5,492 bases of DNA from Nitrosotalea sp. (lineage in GTDB: Archaea > Halobacteriota > Syntropharchaeia > Alkanophagales > Methanospirareceae), in assembly GCA_020725315.1 (NCBI GenBank), contig DYFG01000103.1, positions 1 through 5,492 on the forward strand. The letters are read 5' to 3'. Position 1 is the first letter of the stretch, and every line of letters begins with the position of its first letter. The translations under genes and the position numbers were made by a program. Below are positions 1-5,400 of the stretch, piece after piece. The notes beneath the pieces are model-generated. The model did not search any database. It saw only the letters and a list, made by a program, of their open reading frames with translations, and had not been told where the DNA came from.

Positions 1-2
1 TT

Positions 3-74
3 AGTATATATCATCTATTGTTCAGGAAAGAATTCCGGGCTATTCTGAACGACTTAGAATCAGAGATGAAATGA
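3..74 (+). CDS. C-terminal tail of an unidentified upstream gene (partial)
   Basis: The frame is open from the left edge for 23 codons and ends in TGA at 72-74. The readable end is HLLFRKEFRAILNDLESEMK, a charged and probably helical C-terminus. The stop overlaps the helicase start in the arrangement ATGA (71-74), a junction common between translationally coupled genes of one operon, which is the main reason for believing the frame is real. Too little is present to assign a family. The ATG at 66-68 lies inside this frame, two codons before the stop, so it is not a useful start for the helicase. A chance open frame of this length cannot be excluded. Confidence 0.45.
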   Translation, partial: SIYHLLFRKEFRAILNDLESEMK

Positions 75-2122
75 GGATATCTGACTTACGGTTGGGAAAA
101 GAACTGGAAGCTATTTTCTGCGATAGCGCTATAAAAGAGTTATATCCCCCGCAGGAAGAGGCGATAAAGGCTGGCTTAATCGATACTGACACAAATTTCG
201 TTATAGCGTCACCGACCGCGAGTGGAAAAACGCTGCTGGCTGAATTGGTGATGCTAAGATCGATTTTAACCGCATCGGGGAAATGCCTGTACGTCGTGCC
301 GCTGAATGCATTGGCATACGAGAAGTATCAGAATTTTAAGGATAAGTATAGCTCTGTTGCAAAGGTGGGGATCTCAACGGGCGATTATGAAAGCTCTTCG
401 CGATACCTTGAAGGATATGACATCATCATTCTCACGTTGGAAAAGCTGGATTCACTCACACGATTGAAGCCCGCATGGTTAAGGAAGATTTCGGTTGTCG
501 TTGTGGATGAGGTGCATGTGATCGGAGAGGAGAAGAGAGGACCGCGATTAGAAGGGGCAATGGCACGGTTCATGAGTTTTAATCCTGCGGCGAGGGTCAT
601 CGCGTTATCTGCAACCATATCAAACGTTGAGGAGTTTGGAAATTGGCTGGATGCGTCCGTAATAAAATCAGAATGGCGGCCGGTTCCCTTACAAGAGGAG
701 GTATTGCTGGCAAAGGACGACAGGGAGATACTAGAGCGAGTGGTCGAGGAGGTAAGAGGAGGCTCGCAAATCCTCGTCTTCGTCAATACCAAAAGAGGAG
801 CGGCATCATTCTCGAGAAAAATCGCACCACTGTTGAAGAGGGGCAATGAGAAGTTGGATGAGCTTGCAGAGAAGGTTGACATTGGTGTGGATGACCTTGC
901 GGGGATGGTGAGATGCGGCGTCGCTTATCATAACTCGTGGCTGCACCCGGAGCAGAGAAGAGCGATAGAGGAGAGTTTCAGGAACAGGATATTGAAAGTG
1001 ATCTGCTGCACGCCAACATTGGCAATGGGGGTCTCTTTACCCGCAAAAACAGTTTTAATCAGGAATTATAAGTTCTTCTCACTCGGCAGAGGAATTGAGC
1101 CGATGCCGGTATTCTGGGTAAAGCAGGTCTTTGGTCGTGCAGGAAGGCCGGAATACGATGCGTATGGAAGAGGGGTAATAGTGGCGAGGAGCGAGGATGA
1201 GTTCGAGGAGATAGAGGAGATGTATATACATGGTGAGTTAGAACGGATAGAATCGCACTTTTCGGGAGAAACAATGACCGAACAGATTCTTGCAACCATC
1301 GTCGGTGGTGCACACCGTATAGAACAGATCCTCGATTTTCTCAACAGCACCTTTTATGCGTACCAGCATAGTGATGAACTGGAATCCGTAAAAGAGGAAA
1401 TGGAGGAGATACTGCTCGACCTTGCAAAAAAAGGCTTTATCGAGTTTGACGGCGATAAAATACGAGCGACACCATTCGGAACGCTCTCCTCACGGCTCTA
1501 TTTATCCACAAACTCGGCACTGGAACTGAGGGATGGGATACGAGTTTTAAGCGAGCTGGAGCAGAAAGGAGGAGTTCTATCAGCCTTTGACCTCTTGCTT
1601 CTCTTATGCAACTGTGAGGAGGTTCTTCCGCTGAATGTGAAGGATGCGATGGAAATAGCAACGAACCTTACTGATAATCAAGAATGGCTATATAGCTGCG
1701 CACATGCAGTGGGTAGTGCTATCGTTGCGCAAGCGTGGGTAGAAGAGCTCACGTATCATGAGTTGAAGGACCGGTTTGGCGCATATCCGGGGGAGATTCA
1801 CAACAATATCTATAATATGGAATGGATAGCGTATGCGAGCTCGAGGATGGCTGAGTATCTGAGGGATGAGAAGATGTACGTGAGACTACGTGAGTTAACG
1901 GACAGGATCAGGTATGGTGTCAAACCCGAGTTGCTCAGATTGGTAGCCATAAAAGGCGTTGGAAGAGTAATCGCACGGGGATTGTGTTCCGCCGGGTTTA
2001 GGAGCCCACGGGAAGTGGCAAAAGCCGACGTCGCACAGTTGGAAAGAGTTCCTGGTGTTGGAGCGAAGCGAGCAGAGAAGATAAAGGAAGAAGCGTCGCG
2101 ACTGAGGATAAATAAAAGATAA
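71..2122 (+). CDS. hel308: Hel308-like (Ski2-type) superfamily 2 DNA helicase
   Basis: Known role of the family: an ATP-dependent 3'-to-5' DNA helicase that acts on forked and stalled replication structures in archaeal genome maintenance. The 683 aa are close to the usual roughly 700. Motifs seen in order: Q motif PPQEEAI (26-32); Walker A SPTASGKT (47-54, Lys53); motif Ia VPLNALA (76-82); motif Ib TLEKLDSL (122-129); motif II DEVH (146-149); motif III SATISN (180-185); motif IV VFVNTKR (236-242); motif V TPTLAMGVSLP (314-324); motif VI QVFGRAGRP (352-360, with Arg356 and Arg359). A winged-helix region (about 395-480) and a ratchet helical domain follow. Two helix-hairpin-helix elements close the protein (GVGRVIA near 629-635, VPGVGAKRAEKI 660-671). 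The start is the ATG overlapping the previous stop; no clear Shine-Dalgarno site is visible, which fits translational coupling. An oddity is YHNSWL (286-291) where Hel308 proteins usually have a form of FHHAGL. The alternative is another Ski2-like subfamily close to Hel308. Confidence 0.93.
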   Translation: MRISDLRLGKELEAIFCDSAIKELYPPQEEAIKAGLIDTDTNFVIASPTASGKTLLAELVMLRSILTASGKCLYVVPLNALAYEKYQNFKDKYSSVAKVGISTGDYESSSRYLEGYDIIILTLEKLDSLTRLKPAWLRKISVVVVDEVHVIGEEKRGPRLEGAMARFMSFNPAARVIALSATISNVEEFGNWLDASVIKSEWRPVPLQEEVLLAKDDREILERVVEEVRGGSQILVFVNTKRGAASFSRKIAPLLKRGNEKLDELAEKVDIGVDDLAGMVRCGVAYHNSWLHPEQRRAIEESFRNRILKVICCTPTLAMGVSLPAKTVLIRNYKFFSLGRGIEPMPVFWVKQVFGRAGRPEYDAYGRGVIVARSEDEFEEIEEMYIHGELERIESHFSGETMTEQILATIVGGAHRIEQILDFLNSTFYAYQHSDELESVKEEMEEILLDLAKKGFIEFDGDKIRATPFGTLSSRLYLSTNSALELRDGIRVLSELEQKGGVLSAFDLLLLLCNCEEVLPLNVKDAMEIATNLTDNQEWLYSCAHAVGSAIVAQAWVEELTYHELKDRFGAYPGEIHNNIYNMEWIAYASSRMAEYLRDEKMYVRLRELTDRIRYGVKPELLRLVAIKGVGRVIARGLCSAGFRSPREVAKADVAQLERVPGVGAKRAEKIKEEASRLRINKR

Positions 2123-2153
2123 AAGAATAAATAAAAGAGATACTCAGAGTTTT

Positions 2154-2157
2154 GGAG
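2154..2157 (+). promoter_or_regulatory. Ribosome binding site (GGAG) for the aminopeptidase GTG start
   Basis: GGAG lies 8 bases before the GTG at 2166. The frame stays open upstream without an ATG back towards the end of the helicase, so this site decides the GTG as start. The surrounding gap (2123-2165) is A-rich and purine-rich and shows no clear separate BRE/TATA promoter. Confidence 0.6.
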
Positions 2158-2165
2158 TTCCGAAG

Positions 2166-3053
2166 GTGGAAGAAGAAGGAATAGAAGTGGTATTAGATAA
2201 GTACCGGAAAGCAGGCAGGATTCTAGCAGAGATACGAGGAGAAGCAATCGAGAAAGTAAAGGAGGGTGTTTTATTATTAGAGGTTGCGGAATTCGTCGAA
2301 AAGAGCATAAGGGAACGAGGCGGAGAACCTGCGTTTCCCTGTAATATATCCCTGAACGAGGAAGCGGCACATGCTACCCCTTCGATAGACGATGAGACGG
2401 TTTTTGGCAATGATCTCGTCAAGATAGACATCGGGGTTCACGTAGACGGTTATATCGGGGATAGTGCGGTGACTGTGGATTTAAGTGGTGAACACGAGGA
2501 CCTGGTGCGCGCGTCTGGAGCGGCGTTGAGCGAGGCGATAAAGATCATTCGTGATGGTATAAGCACGGTTGAGATAGGCGAAGTAATAGAGAATGCCATA
2601 AGGGGTCGAGGATATAGGCCGGTCGTTAATCTCTCTGGACATGGTCTCGCACGTTACAACTCACATGCTCTACCCACGATTCCCAATGTACGGTATGAAC
2701 ATGGCGTGATCTTAACGGAGAACGACGTTGTTGCGATAGAACCGTTTGTGACCGACGGTGCGGGAAAAGTGGTCGAAGGTGGCACGGTGGAAATCTACGG
2801 TCTTATAAAAGCGAAACCGGTTCGGGTGAGCGAGGCAAAAAAGCTGCTGGATGAAATACAGAAGTACCAGGGGTTACCCTTCGCCAAGCGATGGCTACCA
2901 CGAGAGCGGCTCGATTTAGCACTCAGAACGTTAAAAACCGTGGGTGCCTTACGAGAGTATCCAGTATTGAGGGAAGAAGAGAAGGGCTTAATTTCGCAAG
3001 CCGAAGAGACCGTAATCGTGACGAAGGATGGCTGCGAGGTGACGACGAAGTAA
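2166..3053 (+). CDS. map: Type II methionine aminopeptidase
   Basis: The family removes the initiator methionine from nascent cytosolic proteins with a two-metal pita-bread (creatinase-like) fold. All five metal ligands can be placed: Asp88 (KIDIG), Asp99 (YIGDSAV), His159 (LSGHG), Glu192 (AIEPF) and Glu280 (QAEETV). The conserved His69 (AAHATP) and His167 (YNSHALP) flank the active site. The insertion between about 195 and 270, containing the short helical subdomain (KPVRVSEAKKLLDEI, 217-231), marks the type II class. The 295 aa match archaeal enzymes, and the N-terminal extension of eukaryotic MetAP2 is absent. Translation starts at GTG preceded by GGAG at a good distance. The gene follows the helicase by 43 bases and precedes the cyclase by 31, all on one strand, so co-transcription is likely. 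No key residue is missing and I see no damage. Confidence 0.96.
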   Translation: MEEEGIEVVLDKYRKAGRILAEIRGEAIEKVKEGVLLLEVAEFVEKSIRERGGEPAFPCNISLNEEAAHATPSIDDETVFGNDLVKIDIGVHVDGYIGDSAVTVDLSGEHEDLVRASGAALSEAIKIIRDGISTVEIGEVIENAIRGRGYRPVVNLSGHGLARYNSHALPTIPNVRYEHGVILTENDVVAIEPFVTDGAGKVVEGGTVEIYGLIKAKPVRVSEAKKLLDEIQKYQGLPFAKRWLPRERLDLALRTLKTVGALREYPVLREEEKGLISQAEETVIVTKDGCEVTTK

Positions 3054-3057
3054 AGGC

Positions 3058-3078
3058 TCTTTCTTCAAATAAGAAAGA
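3058..3078 (+). promoter_or_regulatory. Perfect 8-bp hairpin just before the cyclase start
   Basis: TCTTTCTT (3058-3065) pairs perfectly with AAGAAAGA (3071-3078) across a five-base loop, CAAAT. It fills most of the 31-base gap between the aminopeptidase stop and the cyclase ATG and ends six bases before that ATG. No Shine-Dalgarno site is present for the cyclase, so the stem occupies the place where a ribosome would bind. It could affect initiation, be an RNA processing site, or be chance in an A/T-rich gap. No T-run follows it, so it is not a convincing terminator. Confidence 0.35.
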
Positions 3079-3084
3079 AACTTT

Positions 3085-4113
3085 ATGCTCGAAATAGATG
3101 GCTCGTTTGGTGAAGGTGGGGGGCAAATAATACGGACTGCAATCGCACTTGCGGCAATAACCGGCAAAGAGGTGGAGATAAAGAACATACGGACGAACAG
3201 ACCAAATCCCGGACTTTCAGCTCAACATCTGCATGCGGTAAAAGCGGTCGAGCGCTTATCAGGAGGTTACACCAAAGGACTGGAGCTGCGTTCCTCACAC
3301 TTAACATTCTCACCCGCGGTGCTCAAAGGATTTGAAGGTGAGATAGATATAGGCACGGCAGGCAGCATAACCTTACTATTGCAATCTCTTATTCCCGTTG
3401 CGCTCTTTGCGGATCGCGAGACAAAGGTACGTATAACGGGTGGCACGGATGTAAAATGGTCACCACCGATGGATTTTTACACAAAGGTCTTTCTCAAAGC
3501 ACTTCATAAGATGGGGTGTGTGGTGCACATGGACCTGAGGAGCCGGGGGTATTATCCGAAAGGTGCCGGGCTAGTGGATGTGCATGTGGCTCCTGCGCAT
3601 AAGATAAAAGGTATTGTTTCAGCAAAGCATGAACGAGAAGGGATCATAACTGGCATTTCGCATTCCCGTGGTCTTCCCGCGCATGTAGCAGAGCGGCAAG
3701 CGAAAGCAGCCAAAAGGATTCTAAGGGAAGCGGGGTACGATACCGAGATAAAAACAGAAATAACGAACGGAGGTAAGATGACAACGGGCAGTGGCATAAC
3801 CTTGTGGTCTGGCTACAAAAGCGGAAGCGCGCTGGGAGAACGAGGCAAAAGGGCAGAAATCGTTGGAGAGGAGGCCGCGGAAACCATCCTAAAAGAATTA
3901 GAATCCGCTTCGACGGTGGATGTTCATCTCGCCGATCAGCTCATTCCGTATATCGCACTCGCAGAGGGAAAATCCGAGATTAAAGTCAGAGAAATAACAA
4001 ACCATCTTGAAACGAACATGTACGTAACAAAGCAATTCTTGGATGTTGAATTCCAGGTAGAGAAAGAGGAAACGGAAGGAGAAGAAGAGGTGTTCGTGAT
4101 CAGGAAGGGGTAG
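3085..4113 (+). CDS. rtcA: RNA 3'-terminal phosphate cyclase
   Basis: The family converts an RNA 3'-phosphate to a 2',3'-cyclic phosphate using ATP, through enzyme adenylylation on a histidine. The 342 aa are the normal length. Visible signatures: EIDGSFGEGGGQIIRTA at the N-terminus (3-19); RPNPGLSAQHLHAV (39-52); the family signature RGYYPKGAG (154-162); and HLADQLIPYIALA (281-293), where His281 matches the adenylylated histidine of E. coli RtcA. That histidine separates it from the catalytically inactive Rcl1-type ribosome-biogenesis homologues. In the signature the usual GGG reads GAG (Ala161), a mild change. The ATG at 3085 is right because family members begin within a few residues of the DGSFGEGGGQ motif. 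No ribosome binding site is seen; a hairpin lies directly upstream. The C-terminal tail is rich in Glu (about 326-336). It is the last gene of the three-gene + strand block, and typical coding sequence ends at its TAG. Confidence 0.96.
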   Translation: MLEIDGSFGEGGGQIIRTAIALAAITGKEVEIKNIRTNRPNPGLSAQHLHAVKAVERLSGGYTKGLELRSSHLTFSPAVLKGFEGEIDIGTAGSITLLLQSLIPVALFADRETKVRITGGTDVKWSPPMDFYTKVFLKALHKMGCVVHMDLRSRGYYPKGAGLVDVHVAPAHKIKGIVSAKHEREGIITGISHSRGLPAHVAERQAKAAKRILREAGYDTEIKTEITNGGKMTTGSGITLWSGYKSGSALGERGKRAEIVGEEAAETILKELESASTVDVHLADQLIPYIALAEGKSEIKVREITNHLETNMYVTKQFLDVEFQVEKEETEGEEEVFVIRKG

Positions 4114-4155
4114 GTTTGCTGTGGAATTTATTGTGTGTATCATAAGCAAAAATAA

Positions 4156-4411
4156 AAAGCTCTAACTATTGGAATACCGGGTGTGCTTTTCGTTGATACC
4201 TCAGTCCTTGAAGACAATAGTCACAAACTCATCGAAAAGTTAGGTGTGCAGTCTTTCAGCCAAGAAGGGGTTGTAGAGGCAGTTATTCTAAAGGGCTTTG
4301 AAGACGGCACCTGGAAAAACTGGACTGTTGAAGAGAGAGATGTGTGAAATTCATTATTGAATGGTTGAAAGGGGAAGATTGGAAAACAAGTAAGAATAGC
4401 CATAAACAGCA
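4156..4411 (+). pseudogene. Unrecognised short gene relic with an apparent GT-slip frameshift
   Basis: After a stop at 4153-4155 one frame is open to TGA at 4345-4347. The best start is GTG at 4183, giving about 54 aa with a protein-like charged composition (for example LGVQSFSQEGVVEAVILKGF). At 4341-4346 the DNA reads TGTGTG. Removing one GT joins the frame to a second one from 4344, VKFIIEWLKGEDWKTSKNS, which continues the same charged helical character. Coding quality fades near 4411, where a 21-base pyrimidine tract begins (4412-4432). There is no ribosome binding site; an A-rich TATA-like stretch at about 4147-4158 could allow a leaderless start. The beginning FVDTSVL resembles the first strand of PIN-domain nucleases, but nothing after it does. 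I cannot name a family. An intact 54-aa gene, or no gene, remains possible. It overlaps the - strand reading frame at 4221-4412. Confidence 0.3.
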
Positions 4412-4412
4412 T
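4221..4412 (-). CDS. Hypothetical 63-aa frame with promoter and ribosome binding site
   Basis: Starting at ATG 4412-4410, this frame runs 63 codons to TGA at 4223-4221. In its favour is the upstream sequence: GGAG at 4423-4420 with a 7-base spacer, and a BRE/TATA element at 4463-4448 whose expected transcription start falls about 10-15 bases before the ATG. The first 18 residues are hydrophobic (MLFMAILTCFPIFPFQPF), like a signal or membrane segment. Against it, the remainder is rich in Ser, Thr, Pro and Phe, which is what the complement of a Glu/Lys-rich gene gives, and the opposite strand here carries such a frame. I lean towards a shadow that happens to lie behind a real promoter. No family is recognised. 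Confidence 0.22.
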   Translation of the reverse strand: MLFMAILTCFPIFPFQPFNNEFHTSLSSTVQFFQVPSSKPFRITASTTPSWLKDCTPNFSMSL

Positions 4413-4447
4413 TTTCCCTCTCCTTTCTTTTTAAGTTATGGTTTGAC

Positions 4448-4463
4448 CTTTATAAAGCTTTGC
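4448..4463 (-). promoter_or_regulatory. Archaeal BRE/TATA promoter reading leftward
   Basis: On the - strand the sequence GCAAAGCTTTATAAAG fits the archaeal pattern of a purine/A-rich BRE followed two bases later by a TTTATAWA-type TATA box. Transcription would begin about 22-27 bases downstream, near 4424, just ahead of GGAG (4423-4420) and the ATG at 4412. The TATA part CTTTATAAAG is itself a palindrome, so it could in principle also serve the + strand, but no + strand gene follows within range. Confidence 0.4.
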
Positions 4464-4480
4464 TTATAACTTGGATATGA

Positions 4481-4686
4481 CTACGTTGATTTTTGGCTCA
4501 GGATAGCCCTCGCAGGAAGCACTATAGCGATGGCGAATAATAGTATGCCAACTATGATCATGATCATTACGCTGGGTATCATGCCGACGATTACATGGTG
4601 GGCTAGCACATATCCCCAACACACTATGCCGACCACCAAGAAGGTGTACCTGTAAATGACTCAAATTCTTCCCTAATCTTTTGTTT
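4481..4686 (-). pseudogene. Small two-helix membrane protein, probably frameshifted relic
   Basis: From 4660 down to the TAG at 4483-4481 the - strand has an open frame of 59 codons with a clear membrane pattern. The first hydrophobic helix begins FLVVGIVCWGYVLA and the second includes MIMIIVGILLFAIAIVLP. They are joined by a short HHVIVGMIPS turn, and a polar, positively charged tail RAILSQKST follows. No ATG, GTG or TTG lies ahead of the first helix: a TGA sits directly upstream and the nearest ATG is between the helices. The neighbouring frame just upstream encodes KQKIREEFES (4686-4657), a typical charged cytoplasmic lead-in. Joining the two near 4660-4662 gives a natural small membrane protein, which suggests a one-base frameshift. 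Function unknown. A sequencing error or a start inside helix one (TTG or GTG) are alternatives. The longer - strand frame covering the same bases lacks protein-like composition. Confidence 0.4.
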
Positions 4687-4730
4687 CTATGTCCCGTAGC
4701 CGATTGCGTATAACGTTCCCAGCATAAAAG

Positions 4731-4753
4731 AAGTTTTTGCGAAGCAAAAATTT
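4731..4753. repeat. Inverted repeat / hairpin, 10-bp stem
   Basis: AAGTTTTTGC (4731-4740) pairs with GCAAAAATTT (4744-4753) across the three-base loop GAA. The inner seven pairs are perfect and one G-T pair follows. It lies in the gap between the membrane-protein relic and the small - strand gene to its right. It could end transcription coming from the right or be an operator; the A/T content makes its strength uncertain. Confidence 0.45.
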
Positions 4754-4804
4754 AGGTGTGCGGAACGGTGCGGTTCTAATGCGGTGATCACCCTATCCTA
4801 ATTA

Positions 4805-4988
4805 CTACGGCTTCACTAACGGGAAAAGGGGACCATCGGTCACAATGAAGAAGATACAATCTTCTTCTTTCGGTACCTGAAAGGGACCATGTATGTCTCC
4901 TTTTGGGGCATAGAAGTACATCCCCTTGGAGGTCTCTTGACCACTTTCAGGGTTTACCAGTTTACTCGATAACAACTGTGGATCTCAT
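4805..4988 (-). pseudogene. Small ~60-aa gene with strong RBS, shifted by one base after its ATG
   Basis: The - strand ATG at 4988-4986 stands 7 bases after a perfect GGAGG (5000-4996). Read directly it stops after eight codons (MRSTVVIE). Dropping the single A at 4985 gives a 60-residue product starting MDPQLLSSKLVNPESGQETS and ending in TDGPLFPLVKP at TAG 4807-4805. Its composition is fully protein-like. The middle, MYFYAPKGDIHGPFQVPKEE, recalls the opening of GYF-like domains (aromatic pair, then GPF), but only in that stretch, so this is a weak hint. It lies 37 bases beyond the recombinase stop and may share its transcript. The extra base could be a true mutation, an assembly error, or reflect programmed frameshifting. 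Initiation at the TTG at residue 4 or the ATG at residue 22 is a further possibility. A perfect 21-base inverted repeat lies inside (4847-4867). Confidence 0.42.
4847..4867. repeat. Perfect 21-base inverted repeat, 9-bp stem and ACA loop
   Basis: GAAGAAGAT (4847-4855) and ATCTTCTTC (4859-4867) are exact reverse complements separated by ACA. The repeat lies in the coding part of the small - strand gene, where it spells the mirror codons for EED-C-IFF. On the + strand it is followed by a T/C-rich stretch. It may be a terminator-like stem for + strand transcripts or a coincidence of coding. Confidence 0.5.
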
Positions 4989-4995
4989 TTGGATT

Positions 4996-5000
4996 CCTCC
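4996..5000 (-). promoter_or_regulatory. Ribosome binding site (GGAGG) for the small - strand gene
   Basis: GGAGG within AAAGGAGGAATCC on the - strand lies 7 bases before the ATG at 4988-4986. It is the strongest Shine-Dalgarno match in the window. It marks that ATG as the original start even though the present frame closes after eight codons. Confidence 0.6.
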
Positions 5001-5025
5001 TTTCCTTTTTGAGTTTCACACACCT

Positions 5026-5400
5026 CTATCTTTTTTCACCCTTTAAAATGTGCTTTTCTGTGAAGATGCTTTTATGTCCCAACAACTCTAAAATATATCT
5101 TAAATCAGTCCCTCCCTCCAACAAATGCGTTGCAAATGAGTGCCTCAAACTATGAACAGTCACTTCTTTCTCTATGCCTGCTTTTTCTCTCGCCTGTTCA
5201 AAAATAGCTTGAATCGTCCTCATTGAAATGTACTTCTCTTTTCTTGCCTCCGGAAACAACCACCTTATGGGTTTATATTTATCCGAGTAATCCCTTAAAC
5301 TTTCCATCGCCGCCTCCGAAAGTATCGTATATCTATCCTTCCTCCCTTTCCCTCCTCGAACATAAATCAATCCACGTATTTGTATAGCTAAGTATCCCTT
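5026..5400 (-). pseudogene. Truncated XerA-like tyrosine recombinase (C-terminal half, catalytic Tyr lost)
   Basis: Tyrosine recombinases cut and rejoin DNA through a covalent tyrosine link, in integration or chromosome-dimer resolution. The frame is open from 5400 to TAG 5028-5026. From the TTG at 5370 it gives 114 aa beginning MIYVRGGKGRKDRYTILSEA. Seen: the beta-hairpin lysine in GGKGRKDR (Lys8), HSLRH (His73, Arg76), and the motif ending in LGH (His99). Missing: the N-terminal SAM-like domain and the first catalytic arginine region, since full proteins have about 280-300 aa. Also missing is the nucleophile: after LGHKS the family reads about TTEIYTHV, whereas here it is FTEKHILKGEKR, with no tyrosine. 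A TAA at 5403-5401 closes the frame upstream inside a perfect palindrome (5397-5408). The protein could not catalyse strand exchange. TTG is only the first possible start, and I see no ribosome binding site. It is best read as a remnant of an integrated element or of a duplicated recombinase. Confidence 0.85.

Noticed and set aside
385..882. 165-codon open frame on the - strand inside the helicase.
   Set aside because: It is a complement shadow of well-conserved helicase motifs with a Ser/Thr/Asn-rich translation.
1810..2370. 186-codon open frame on the - strand across the end of the helicase and the start of the aminopeptidase.
   Set aside because: It is antisense to two clearly recognised genes, its composition is rich in Ser, Leu and Pro as complements often are, and it has no start signal or domain.
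4183..4212. FVDTSVLED resembles the first strand of a PIN-domain toxin.
   Set aside because: No later PIN acidic residues or pattern follow in any joined frame, so a toxin-antitoxin call is not supported.
4554..4567. 14-bp perfect palindrome ATGATCATGATCAT.
   Set aside because: It comes from repeated ATGATC units coding Met-Ile repeats in a membrane helix, so low-complexity coding explains it.
4464..4664. 66-codon - strand frame starting at TTG over the membrane protein region.
   Set aside because: Its translation is rich in His, Arg and Cys and is not protein-like, whereas the frame next to it gives two clean membrane helices.
4687..4725. An ATG on the - strand followed by MLGTLYAIGYGT and a TAG in frame with KQKIREEFES, suggesting amber readthrough (pyrrolysine).
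   Set aside because: The 12 codons have no ribosome binding site, the frame must shift again to reach the membrane helices, and no pyrrolysine machinery is visible in the window.
4240..4761. TTAGGTGTGC occurs at 4240-4249 and again at 4752-4761, which could be a direct repeat bounding an insertion.
   Set aside because: Ten bases is short for this span, the flanks match only loosely, and no element-like content lies neatly between the copies.
4114..5025. Looked for a tRNA or other attachment site, terminal inverted repeats of an insertion sequence and CRISPR repeats next to the recombinase.
   Set aside because: No cloverleaf, no regularly spaced repeats and no matching ends with target duplications were found by eye.
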